The translations under genes were made by a program, and so were the position numbers. From NCBI GenBank assembly GCA_017613855.1, contig JAGACY010000206.1, positions 1 to 13,863 on the forward strand: 13,863 nucleotides of DNA, given 5' to 3'. This stretch comes from Pseudomonadota bacterium. Its GTDB lineage: Bacteria; Myxococcota; Bradymonadia; UBA4248. The notes under the pieces are model-generated. The model did not search any database and was not told the DNA's origin. It worked only from the letters and a program-made list of their open reading frames with translations. Below, in pieces: positions 7,191-13,863 of this stretch (position 1 is its first letter; each line of letters starts with the position of its first letter).

Positions 7191-7270
7191 TAAGCTTCAG
7201 ACTTTTCATTAGGTTCGCCAACTCAATTGCGCATTGCGAATTGCAAATTGCGCATTAAAAAACAATTCCG
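7191..7270 (+). repeat. Dispersed heptamer-tract repeat, copy C
   Basis: The core TAAGCTTCAGACT (7191-7203) is identical to that at 53-65, followed by a matching TTAG.TT.GCC segment, a tract of 7-bp units (GCGCATT, GCGAATT, GCAAATT, GCGCATT) and AAAAAACAATTCC. It ends about nine bases before the ATG of the membrane-protein gene, so it forms that gene's immediate upstream region. Confidence 0.6.
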
Positions 7271-7278
7271 CATTCGAT

Positions 7279-8577
7279 ATGCATTCATCTCAATCCTATC
7301 ACGATAAATTCTGGGCCATTGTGACTGTTTTTGGCACCCTCTGGGGAGGTCTTGAACTCACTTTGGGAACATTCCTGCATACACTGCACGTCCCCAAAAC
7401 CGGGCTCATCATGGTTTCACTCAGCCTCATTCTGCTCATTGCCCAAAGACGAATTTTTCCCGCAAGAGGACTGACAATTTGCACGGGAGTCATTGCTGCT
7501 TGCATCAAGAGCTTATCTCCCGGCGGCATCATCGTTGGCCCCATGATCGGCATCCTCTCTGAAGCACTCGTCGTTGAACTATTCCTATTGCCAGGCTCCC
7601 GAAACTACTTCTCCGGTATCATCGCCGGTGGCATGGGCATCCTATGGTCTCAGCTCATTTCCGTCTTTCGAAAATGGATCATCTACGGCGATGATTTTAT
7701 CAAGGCACTCTTTAAATTCGTCTCCAAATTCCTCACCCTCGAATCGACTTCTACTGTCGGATGGACGCTACTCGCCATTGCCCTGGGGTTGATATTTTTC
7801 GCCGGAGGAATCGCAGGTTTCTTAGGCGGCAGACTTGGACGGCGTGTCGAAAAGAGAATTGCCGCGATCGACGAACTCGATGCTCAGAATTCTACGATAG
7901 CAGCACCACCAAAGGACGATGACGAAGAGAATTCCCCTATAAATGAAGAGATTCCCGAAGAATCCACTCCAGATATGATAGCTTCGCTTTCCTCCCAAAA
8001 ACATGCTCAGGCAGACGAACAAGTCTTAAAAACCCGAAAATATATACTTCCGATTGCTGTCATCACATTGGGAATACAAATTCTTGCGGGATTTTTTGTA
8101 CAAAACGACCTTTGGTGGACCATTCCCGCTCTGGCAGTATGGATAATCACACTCGCAATCGGCGCACTCAATGTACTCAAATCCATCTGGTGGCCAAAAT
8201 TCTGGCTCATCTCCATCATCGTCAGTCTATTATGCGGACTCATACTCGCCATTGATTTCGAAGGCGGATGGAATTTTGCTCTGGGGATCGAAGCTGCGGT
8301 GCGCATGCTCACACGAGGTATATTTGTATTCTCATGGATAAACTGGTTTACGCGCAGCATAAGGACCAGCGAGTTTTTGGGAATTTGGCAGAAATTAAGA
8401 ATGCCGAATTTGGGACATGCACTGACAAAGGCTTATTCACTTTTGCCAGCCTGGCTCGATAGAATGAACGAGCTCGTCAAAAATCGCCCCAAAGGTTTTA
8501 TCAACAATATCAAATATATCCACGAATGCATTCTTGTCTGCCTGGTCGAAGCTGTCAGACAGACGGATGATTTGTAA
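7279..8577 (+). CDS. Polytopic membrane protein, possible ECF-type S/T transporter fusion
   Basis: This 432-residue integral membrane protein has about five hydrophobic segments in the first 185 residues, a charged cytosolic-type loop (about 186-253, rich in Asp, Glu and Pro) and about three more segments, then amphipathic helices. The N-terminal half, with a GGIIVGPMIGILSE stretch, resembles substrate-binding (S) components of ECF transporters. The C-terminal part has a GIEAAVR (336-342), a following RTSEFLGIW, then LLPAWLD (Pro390), in the order seen in ECF T (EcfT/CbiQ-like) coupling domains. This is pattern recognition, not proof; no ATPase is present in the window. I chose the ATG at 7279 over a TTG at 7234 because the extra 15 codons are heptamer repeat. 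No Shine-Dalgarno is visible. It converges on the barrel gene and shares its terminator. Confidence 0.8.
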   Translation: MHSSQSYHDKFWAIVTVFGTLWGGLELTLGTFLHTLHVPKTGLIMVSLSLILLIAQRRIFPARGLTICTGVIAACIKSLSPGGIIVGPMIGILSEALVVELFLLPGSRNYFSGIIAGGMGILWSQLISVFRKWIIYGDDFIKALFKFVSKFLTLESTSTVGWTLLAIALGLIFFAGGIAGFLGGRLGRRVEKRIAAIDELDAQNSTIAAPPKDDDEENSPINEEIPEESTPDMIASLSSQKHAQADEQVLKTRKYILPIAVITLGIQILAGFFVQNDLWWTIPALAVWIITLAIGALNVLKSIWWPKFWLISIIVSLLCGLILAIDFEGGWNFALGIEAAVRMLTRGIFVFSWINWFTRSIRTSEFLGIWQKLRMPNLGHALTKAYSLLPAWLDRMNELVKNRPKGFINNIKYIHECILVCLVEAVRQTDDL

Positions 8578-8631
8578 ATCAATGCATATAGTTTTCCCAT
8601 GCTGTCGCAATAATGGAAACCTTTTATCCAA

Positions 8632-8659
8632 AAAAAACGCACCTTTCGGTGCGTTTTTT
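8632..8659. terminator. Bidirectional Rho-independent terminator
   Basis: A perfect 12-bp inverted repeat (AAAAAACGCACC, loop TTTC, GGTGCGTTTTTT) lies between the convergent membrane-protein gene (ends 8577) and barrel gene (ends 8674). It gives a GC-rich hairpin followed by a T run on both strands, so it should stop transcription from either side. Confidence 0.93.
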
Positions 8660-8673
8660 ATAAACAATACATT

Positions 8674-9357
8674 TTAAAACTGAGCAATAACATGAATGCC
8701 CGGATTGACATGATGGATGAGATTATATTGAGTTCCGTCAATTCTAGCAACTCCCAAATTTATTTCCGTCGAGTAAATGTTCAAACCAAGATTATAATCC
8801 AAATTGATACCAACACCAATCGTATTGGGAAGAAGATAATAGGTTAACCCAAACCCAAATTTAAGTGCAAAAGCTGCCGAATGTTCCCCATCTTTATTTG
8901 AAATAATTTTATCGGTTTTATCTTTATCACCGCCGCTGTAAATCGTACCAGCACCCAGTGCAAACTCCAACTCGACATCATGTCTGAGTCCCAGTAATCC
9001 ACGAAACGTCAAATAGGTTCCACCAATAAAAACAGGATCACGATCACCTTTACCAGTCCACCAAACACCGCCCATATCCTGGTCAACATAAAGTCCGAAC
9101 ACTCCCCAGCGATAACCGAACGATAGTGTACCACTAAAACCGGCCCAAACATCATCATTATGTTTATAGTCCGATTCCTTTTTAACTTCAACATATTCGG
9201 TGGAGCCCTTCAATACAAACTTACTATGCCCATCCACGACTGGTGCCGTCAGTGCAACGCGCATTTCCAAGCCTTCCCAACCAGTTTCAGCCTGTGCATC
9301 GGTTGCAACAAATGCACTGGCGAGTGCAAGACCAACAAGAGCTTTTTTTAAAGTCAT
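8674..9357 (-). CDS. Outer-membrane beta-barrel protein
   Basis: This 227-residue protein has a Sec signal peptide (MTLKKALVGLALASAF..) with a likely signal peptidase I site at AQA/ET. The mature part alternates hydrophobic and polar residues in aromatic- and Gly-rich strands (FGYRWGVFGLYVDQ, FALKFGFGLTYYLL) and ends in an aromatic residue (..HVIAQF), as outer-membrane barrels inserted by BAM do. No OmpA-type peptidoglycan-binding domain is present. The start is placed at 9357 because GGAG (9364-9367) sits six bases upstream; the upstream TTG at 9369 overlaps that site. The family is not recognisable by eye; it could be a small porin-like or structural barrel. A terminator at 9495-9534 separates it from the upstream lipoprotein gene, so it should have its own promoter in 9370-9490, which I could not pin down. 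Confidence 0.85.
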   Translation of the reverse strand: MTLKKALVGLALASAFVATDAQAETGWEGLEMRVALTAPVVDGHSKFVLKGSTEYVEVKKESDYKHNDDVWAGFSGTLSFGYRWGVFGLYVDQDMGGVWWTGKGDRDPVFIGGTYLTFRGLLGLRHDVELEFALGAGTIYSGGDKDKTDKIISNKDGEHSAAFALKFGFGLTYYLLPNTIGVGINLDYNLGLNIYSTEINLGVARIDGTQYNLIHHVNPGIHVIAQF

Positions 9358-9363
9358 AATCAT

Positions 9364-9367
9364 CTCC
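9364..9367 (-). promoter_or_regulatory. Ribosome-binding site fixing the barrel start
   Basis: GGAG on the minus strand lies six bases upstream of the ATG at 9357. Earlier in-frame starts at 9363 and 9369 would abut or include it, so 9357 is the best start. Confidence 0.6.
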
Positions 9368-9494
9368 AAAAGGGGTTATCATCCATCATATCCTAAAGGA
9401 TGGACGCAAAAAAAAATGCAATTTGTCTAAGTACAAAATGCCTTTGTTTTAAAGCAAATACCACACCAAGTTGTAACAAAATAGTTCTCAACAT

Positions 9495-9534
9495 AAAAAA
9501 ACACCCCTAAGGTTGATGTCCAACTTTAGGGGTG
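9495..9534 (-). terminator. Rho-independent terminator of the 1265-aa lipoprotein gene
   Basis: On the minus strand, CACCCCTAAAGTTG and CAACCTTAGGGGTG form a 14-position stem with one mismatch (9502-9515 with 9521-9534) and a 5-nt loop, followed by seven T residues (9495-9501). It lies 55 bp after the stop codon. Confidence 0.92.
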
Positions 9535-9588
9535 CGGTTCAACAGAGGGGCTTTTACAAATGGATATGAAGCACAATATCACTCTGGG

Positions 9589-12500
9589 TTATTTACACTT
9601 ACCAGTGGATGAATCACAGCCACCGGAACAATAAGTATTATCAAAGTCGCTCAGATATTTAATATTATATTCAGTATTTTCATAACAAACTGCTTCGCTG
9701 GACGTCTCAGAATCAGTACAGACGTAGACCGTTTCAGCTGCAGTTGTGCAAGGTATATAACAGCCCAAGACCTCATGACAAGAGTTATCCTCGCAATCTA
9801 CGGCGACAACTTCATCGTCATAGCAGAACAATTGGATTTTGCCATCGCATTTATTTGCATAATAATCGGGAGATTCATCGTAGGTAGAACATTTTTTACC
9901 TTCTTCTGCATGTATTTTAACACATTCATTCTTTGCGGTATCACATCCGTGATCACAACGGGTAACATCAGTTGTTTTATACTTGATATGATTGACTTCA
10001 CTTTCAATGCATTTCTCAATTTTAACGAATTCAGAATCCTCGCAAACTGTCGTCGTGCCCACGGTCGTACAAGCCTCATAACATCCAACCTCAGCATCAC
10101 ATTCAGCATCACATTGTGATGCATGATATAAATAGGATTCCTGGCCATAATCATAATCGCAGGATAAGAATATCTTACCATCACATCGCGGTTCGGCAGG
10201 AACATCGTAACCATCGCTGTCTTTGGTTGCACAAGCTTGATATTCATCGGCATGAATTGTAACGCAGGATTTCTTTTCATTGTCGCATCCATGCTCGCAT
10301 AACAAATAGCTCGCCTCGCTCCAATGATAATCGCCACCACCAAGATCCATGCATTTGTAATTCTCAAGATATTTTACATTACAGGCGACTTTTACAGTTT
10401 CAGCTTCAGCCTCCGCCTGGGTACAAACATCCGAGCATTCAGCGCCATCCGAAGTTTCAACACAAACCGCCCCCTTCGCTTCGCAGCTCTCAGCTTCATA
10501 CGTGCCATAGCACGACAGCATAATATCCGCATCAGCGCATTTGGATTTGCCATATTCATCCTCGCTGCAAGCCTTACCCTCATCGGGATGAATCATAAGA
10601 CAATCTGTCCCTTCATCATTGCATCCATGATTACAAAACAGCCCGCTATTATCCCAAAAATAAGTATCACCCGACTGGCGACATACCCAGCCTGAGAGAT
10701 ATCCTTCTTTGCACTCTCCTTTCGAAGAAGCCATATCGGCTGCTGAGCATTTGAGCGCACACATGGGATTACTACCATCCACAATGCATGTTCCCTCTTT
10801 AGAGGGGGCATCAGGACTATATTCAAAATCCGCGCAGCTTTCTGCGAACCACGCGAATTTGCCATTACTACTTGCTTCACACCTCAGAATGACATCGCCA
10901 GCACACTTTCTGTAAGTGTCATCCGGATCACATTCCTTGCCTTCATCCTCATGAAGCTTGATGCATTGGCCATTCGCTGTATCACAGCCATGATAACAAT
11001 ACTGTAAGCTATCTAATAGAACAGATTTGCCATCAGACGATTGGACACATTCCCGGTGAATGGAAGATCGATCATCCTCGCAAACATCTGTTGTATTACC
11101 AACATCCGACTCGGCGCATGTATCAAAACATCCCCTTGTATCTTCCAGCTTGGCGCATACCTGATTGCCGCAGTTATAGGCTTGAACACTGCCATCATAA
11201 CAATACAAGAAGATATTATTGTCACACTGATAGCCATCATCCTTAAATTCCGAATCCGATACTTCACTGCAGCTCATGGCCTCGGCAGAATGAATTTGTT
11301 TACAGGTCTGATCCTCAGCACATCCATGACCGCAGGAAACGCCACCATCATTCACCCAAAAGTATTTGTCATCTACCTGAACGCAGCTGTAGGAAAGGGA
11401 ACGATATTCAAGCTCTTTCCAATCATTGAAAATGCTGCAAACATGCTTTGTTTGTTTATTGCTTTCATCTTCGGCAGTACAAGTTTCAGCGCAGAAGGCT
11501 TTTCCATCCAGAACCCCGCACGTCTTGGAACCGCAGTCAATGGCAATTTCAAACATATCCGAAACCCAGTCGTCATTCTCATTCCGGTACTCAAAAAGAT
11601 CCACGTTTTTGGCAACATTTCCGTCGCACACACCTTCAGTCGCATCGGTTTTATCATGAACGCAAATATCACCATTGCTCAGATAATCATGGTCTTCATA
11701 CGAAGGATCTTCACTATTAAAAATCGCATAGCATTCCGCAGGCTTAGGAATATAATACATTCCCTTGTCGGTATTGGTACATTCGTATCTAACAGCCTTA
11801 CCCCTTGGTATATCTACATCAGAATATATAAAATCACCTTCTGTTTCACATGGAAGATAGCAATCCGATACGCCATCAATTTCAAGGCATTCAGCTCCAT
11901 ATAATAAACAGGCATCCATAGTAAAATAAGGTTCACTGAGATACCCATCATCATCATAACAATAATACAAGTAATTGCCATCACAGATTGATTTATCGGT
12001 TGAAGGATCACAACTTGTAAAGACTTTGTCATCCTTTATGCACTTGCCGTCCTTGCAAATATTGGTTTCATCCGTAGTGCAGTACTGTATCTCAGCGTTT
12101 TCATCAATGGTGAAAATATATTTATGATCATCTGATTCCTGACATCCCCCCGGAACAGATGAATCGATTCCGCCACAAATGGATGATGCATGATCCTCAT
12201 ATTCCTTATCAGAACAGGGACGATAACAATTCGCGATTCCATTGACGACAGCACAAATCCCCTGACGTTCTTCAAATGCAAACGCACAGTTTCCGGCAAA
12301 CAACAAGTCGGGATAAGTCACGTAACCGTCCGCATTATCTAACTTTTCATAACCGTGCTTGCTGCAAAGAACAAGCGTATCTCCAATGCATTTATCGACA
12401 AAACTATTCGCGTCGCATTCGACCATACCCACAACGCTGCATTGTCCCTGATAACACACCATGCCGTCATCTGCACAATTATATTCCGTCACAACGCCAT

Positions 12501-13386
12501 TTTCACAGGCTACGTACTTATCGTCTTCGCACGTCGCTGTAAAGCTCGCGGCATCGCACTCACATCCGACACCAGTGCAATCCTTCGGTGAACACGTGCC
12601 ACTGAGGCACTCCGTATTCTCTTCACATTCAAACGTTTTCACATAACCGTTTTCATGACAGGCTGTATAATGTGTCTCATCCACACATATACCTATGTAA
12701 TCCAAAGGATCACACTCCTCTTTTTCCTTGCATTCCCCTCCCATGCAAATCGTATCCCCCTCACAATCGGCACTTTCTATCTGCTCCGATTCATTACAAA
12801 CTGTATATTGCTTCTCACCCTGGCATTCCGAAACATATTCTCCCGGCGTACAGGAAATCTCGGTTGTACATTCACCGCCAAGACAGATGGCCTCCTCCTC
12901 ACATTCTTCCGTGTCTTTTGTACCGTCTTTACATACCGTGTGATGTTTGCCATCCGTACATTCCGGAACAAACGTATCCTCACTGCAGGAATCCTCAGCA
13001 ACACAATTACCGCCCTCACAACGGGTCCCCTCGGGACAAGCTTCATTCTCAACTTTATTCTCGGAATTGCATACGGTTTTATGGGTTTTATCTGCACACG
13101 TCGAAATATAATTGTCCGGATCACAATCATCCGGCAACGGAGTACCGCCGCAAACACCGTTTTCACAGGTTAAATCCGTCGGGCAATTTCTTATAACAAT
13201 GACACCGTCCGCACACGCTGTATAAGTTGTGGCCGTTGGACACGTGCCAATATATGAATCGCTTGAGCACGTACCATCGGGAACTGGCGTTGGCTCAACA
13301 CTGTTGCTTTCATGACTGTCATCATCACTGCACGCATTGAGTACACAAAGACTCACAAACAATACTAAAGACAAGTGTTTTTTCAT
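9589..13386 (-). CDS. Giant Cys-rich repeat lipoprotein
   Basis: This 1265-residue lipoprotein has the lipobox V-L-N-A-C (lipidated Cys19, then SDDDS), which fits outer-membrane placement. The start at 13386 is chosen because GAGGG lies seven bases upstream and the Lys-Lys signal peptide begins there; a frame extension to 13422 would bury the signal. Residues 40-322 hold six repeats of about 47 residues with six Cys (C-x(4)-(Y/F)-x(3)-C-x(4-6)-(Y/V)-x(1-2)-C .. C .. C-x(2)-G-x-C). Residues 324-458 are a transition region. From residue 459 to the end runs an array of 12-Cys modules of 106-121 residues; the last five begin at His699, 812, 933, 1045 and 1159 with (I/L)-H-x-x-E and the protein ends exactly at a module end (GKCK). 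The modules match those of the 742-aa protein. It has its own promoter and terminator. An adhesin, shield or recognition role is plausible but not shown. Confidence 0.9.
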   Translation of the reverse strand: MKKHLSLVLFVSLCVLNACSDDDSHESNSVEPTPVPDGTCSSDSYIGTCPTATTYTACADGVIVIRNCPTDLTCENGVCGGTPLPDDCDPDNYISTCADKTHKTVCNSENKVENEACPEGTRCEGGNCVAEDSCSEDTFVPECTDGKHHTVCKDGTKDTEECEEEAICLGGECTTEISCTPGEYVSECQGEKQYTVCNESEQIESADCEGDTICMGGECKEKEECDPLDYIGICVDETHYTACHENGYVKTFECEENTECLSGTCSPKDCTGVGCECDAASFTATCEDDKYVACENGVVTEYNCADDGMVCYQGQCSVVGMVECDANSFVDKCIGDTLVLCSKHGYEKLDNADGYVTYPDLLFAGNCAFAFEERQGICAVVNGIANCYRPCSDKEYEDHASSICGGIDSSVPGGCQESDDHKYIFTIDENAEIQYCTTDETNICKDGKCIKDDKVFTSCDPSTDKSICDGNYLYYCYDDDGYLSEPYFTMDACLLYGAECLEIDGVSDCYLPCETEGDFIYSDVDIPRGKAVRYECTNTDKGMYYIPKPAECYAIFNSEDPSYEDHDYLSNGDICVHDKTDATEGVCDGNVAKNVDLFEYRNENDDWVSDMFEIAIDCGSKTCGVLDGKAFCAETCTAEDESNKQTKHVCSIFNDWKELEYRSLSYSCVQVDDKYFWVNDGGVSCGHGCAEDQTCKQIHSAEAMSCSEVSDSEFKDDGYQCDNNIFLYCYDGSVQAYNCGNQVCAKLEDTRGCFDTCAESDVGNTTDVCEDDRSSIHRECVQSSDGKSVLLDSLQYCYHGCDTANGQCIKLHEDEGKECDPDDTYRKCAGDVILRCEASSNGKFAWFAESCADFEYSPDAPSKEGTCIVDGSNPMCALKCSAADMASSKGECKEGYLSGWVCRQSGDTYFWDNSGLFCNHGCNDEGTDCLMIHPDEGKACSEDEYGKSKCADADIMLSCYGTYEAESCEAKGAVCVETSDGAECSDVCTQAEAEAETVKVACNVKYLENYKCMDLGGGDYHWSEASYLLCEHGCDNEKKSCVTIHADEYQACATKDSDGYDVPAEPRCDGKIFLSCDYDYGQESYLYHASQCDAECDAEVGCYEACTTVGTTTVCEDSEFVKIEKCIESEVNHIKYKTTDVTRCDHGCDTAKNECVKIHAEEGKKCSTYDESPDYYANKCDGKIQLFCYDDEVVAVDCEDNSCHEVLGCYIPCTTAAETVYVCTDSETSSEAVCYENTEYNIKYLSDFDNTYCSGGCDSSTGKCK
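9592..12012 (-). repeat. Tandem 12-Cys module array (coding)
   Basis: These codons encode residues 459-1265. Six copies of the terminal motif C-x-(H/G)-G-C-x(5-6)-C are present. The units starting at residues 812 and 1159 each have 12 Cys in corresponding order. The first unit (459 to about 580) is degenerate and lacks the C-x-H-G-C end. Confidence 0.82.
12421..13269 (-). repeat. Six tandem ~141-bp coding repeats (6-Cys modules)
   Basis: These codons encode residues 40-322. Each unit has six Cys and an aromatic residue before the second Cys, such as CSSDSYIGTC, CDPDNYISTC and CDPLDYIGIC. They differ in spacing from both the 12-Cys modules and the Asp-rich repeats of the 663-aa protein, so the locus uses three distinct Cys-module types. 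Confidence 0.8.
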
Positions 13387-13393
13387 AACGTTT

Positions 13394-13398
13394 CCCTC
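13394..13398 (-). promoter_or_regulatory. Ribosome-binding site fixing the giant lipoprotein start
   Basis: GAGGG on the minus strand lies seven bases before the ATG at 13386, directly in front of the lipoprotein signal peptide. It decides against the upstream in-frame ATG at 13422. Confidence 0.65.
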
Positions 13399-13453
13399 TG
13401 AAAACATAAAGTGCAAAGACATGGCCGAATATTAAAACACAGCCCATGACTCT

Positions 13454-13483
13454 ATTATATCATAAATTGCAAACTTTTGTCAT
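13454..13483 (-). promoter_or_regulatory. Sigma-70-like promoter of the giant lipoprotein gene
   Basis: On the minus strand ATGACA (13478-13483) is followed by an 18-bp AT-rich spacer and a perfect TATAAT (13454-13459). The leader to the ATG at 13386 would be about 60 nt. Confidence 0.6.
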
Positions 13484-13656
13484 TAATTTGAATGCAATTA
13501 TTCGATACGCTCGTAACAACTCAGGCTAGTTCTTGACATTTATCATGGAATACGCATTTCAAAACGCAAAACATAAGGAATCATAATGTTTTAGTTCGGA
13601 ATAGGGGAGGGGCCCCATTTCGCACTGGTTTGTGATAACGTACATGTTCATCAGTT

Positions 13657-13698
13657 AAAAGACTGAGGATTCCAAATAAAAGATTGAGGATTCCAAAG
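13657..13698 (+). repeat. 21-bp direct tandem repeat
   Basis: The unit AAAAGAYTGAGGATTCCAAA plus one base occurs twice head to tail (13657-13677 and 13678-13698), differing at one internal base (C or T) and at the last base. Nothing ties it to a gene; it could be a paired binding site or a simple duplication. Confidence 0.7.
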
Positions 13699-13710
13699 GG
13701 GCCGAAATGA

Positions 13711-13851
13711 GCACCGTCCGGTGAACGGTGCGAATTGAGGGCACAGTGAGCAAATCAAATGCGCAAGTTGGAGCGCCGATAGGCGCGGGAAACGAAGCGA
13801 ATTTGATATTGCGAAGTAAGACCTTTGGCGGGGTCCGGGGCAGAACCCCGG
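13711..13851. repeat. Right-edge hairpin cluster
   Basis: Three stems are visible: GCACCGT/ACGGTGC (13711-13731, 7-nt loop), GCGCC/GGCGC (13773-13786, 4-nt loop GATA) and CCGGGG/CCCCGG (13835-13851, 5-nt loop). None has a T tract. The last, read in reverse complement with its flank, resembles the GGGGTTC..CCCCG segment near 6890-6917. Confidence 0.5.
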
Positions 13852-13863
13852 CTGAGTAGTAAC

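Larger units (their letters stand above)
6734..7278. other. Repeat-rich intergenic region (545 bp)
   Basis: No convincing gene lies here; short open frames have no ribosome-binding site and cross palindromes. It holds a triple hairpin (6832-6905), one further hairpin (7069-7100) and two heptamer-like tracts (about 6983-7177 and 7191-7270). I find no clear terminator for the upstream gene and no clear promoter for the downstream one; the GC-rich hairpins may help end transcription although they lack T tracts. Confidence 0.55.
13387..13863. other. Right-edge intergenic region (477 bp)
   Basis: It holds the promoter of the giant lipoprotein gene (13454-13483), a start-stop mini frame at 13586-13594, a 21-bp tandem repeat (13657-13698) and three hairpins (13711-13731, 13773-13786, 13835-13851). 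No gene of credible length is visible on either strand. Confidence 0.55.

Noticed and set aside
7234..7278. TTG start adding 15 residues to the membrane protein
   Set aside because: The added codons are heptamer repeat sequence with no ribosome-binding site.
11041..11904. A 287-codon open frame on the plus strand
   Set aside because: It lies entirely antisense to the giant lipoprotein gene, has no ribosome-binding site and shows the composition expected of the complement of Cys/Asp/Glu-rich codons.
13387..13422. Upstream extension of the giant lipoprotein by 12 residues
   Set aside because: It would place residues ahead of a classic Lys-Lys lipoprotein signal, and the good GAGGG site serves the ATG at 13386.
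13533..13560. Plus-strand promoter starting with TTGACA (13533-13538)
   Set aside because: No acceptable -10 hexamer lies 16-18 bp downstream, and no gene follows.

Overview
The window reads as a stretch of a Gram-negative, Myxococcota-like ("deltaproteobacterial") chromosome. This is inferred from family style: lipoproteins with a Cys-Ser-Asp/Asn-Asp start, a MopE-like Asp-rich metal-binding stretch, a choice-of-anchor L domain, a 'DGTREGF ... GWHVC' C-terminal domain and repeated 'DGDxxNGCE' modules, all typical of large secreted Myxococcota proteins. The base composition looks lower in GC than in classical myxobacteria, so a host-associated or Bradymonas-like lineage is possible. Nothing in the window fixes the taxon.

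Layout. 1-116: intergenic repeat built from 7-bp units. 117-2015 (-): 632-aa lipoprotein with a Pro/Lys/Asp/Glu stalk, MopE-like stretch and choice-of-anchor L domain. 2016-2434: divergent promoter region with hairpins. 2435-4663 (+): 742-aa lipoprotein made of five modules of about 108 residues, near 12 Cys each. 4742-6733 (+): 663-aa lipoprotein with five 47-48-residue Cys/Asp repeats and a lectin-like C-terminal domain. 6734-7278: repeat-rich intergenic DNA. 7279-8577 (+): 432-aa polytopic membrane protein, possibly a fused ECF-type S/T transporter component. 8632-8659: bidirectional terminator. 8674-9357 (-): 227-aa outer-membrane beta-barrel. 9495-9534: terminator. 9589-13386 (-): 1265-aa lipoprotein with six short 6-Cys repeats followed by a long array of the same 12-Cys module found in the 742-aa protein. 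13387-13863: promoter and repeat-rich intergenic DNA.

How it fits together. Four of the six genes encode lipid-anchored, disulfide-rich repeat proteins. Their residue after the lipidated Cys is not Asp, which fits transport to the outer membrane by the general Lol rule, and a fifth gene encodes an outer-membrane barrel. The locus is best read as a cell-surface locus for adhesion, recognition or envelope decoration. The most distinctive item is the 12-Cys module, used as a building block in two oppositely oriented genes about 5 kb apart. I do not recognise it as a named domain. The intergenic gaps carry several related hairpins and degenerate heptamer tracts, including a 13-bp core present at both 53-65 and 7191-7203. 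I see no tRNA, rRNA, CRISPR array, transposase or phage gene.
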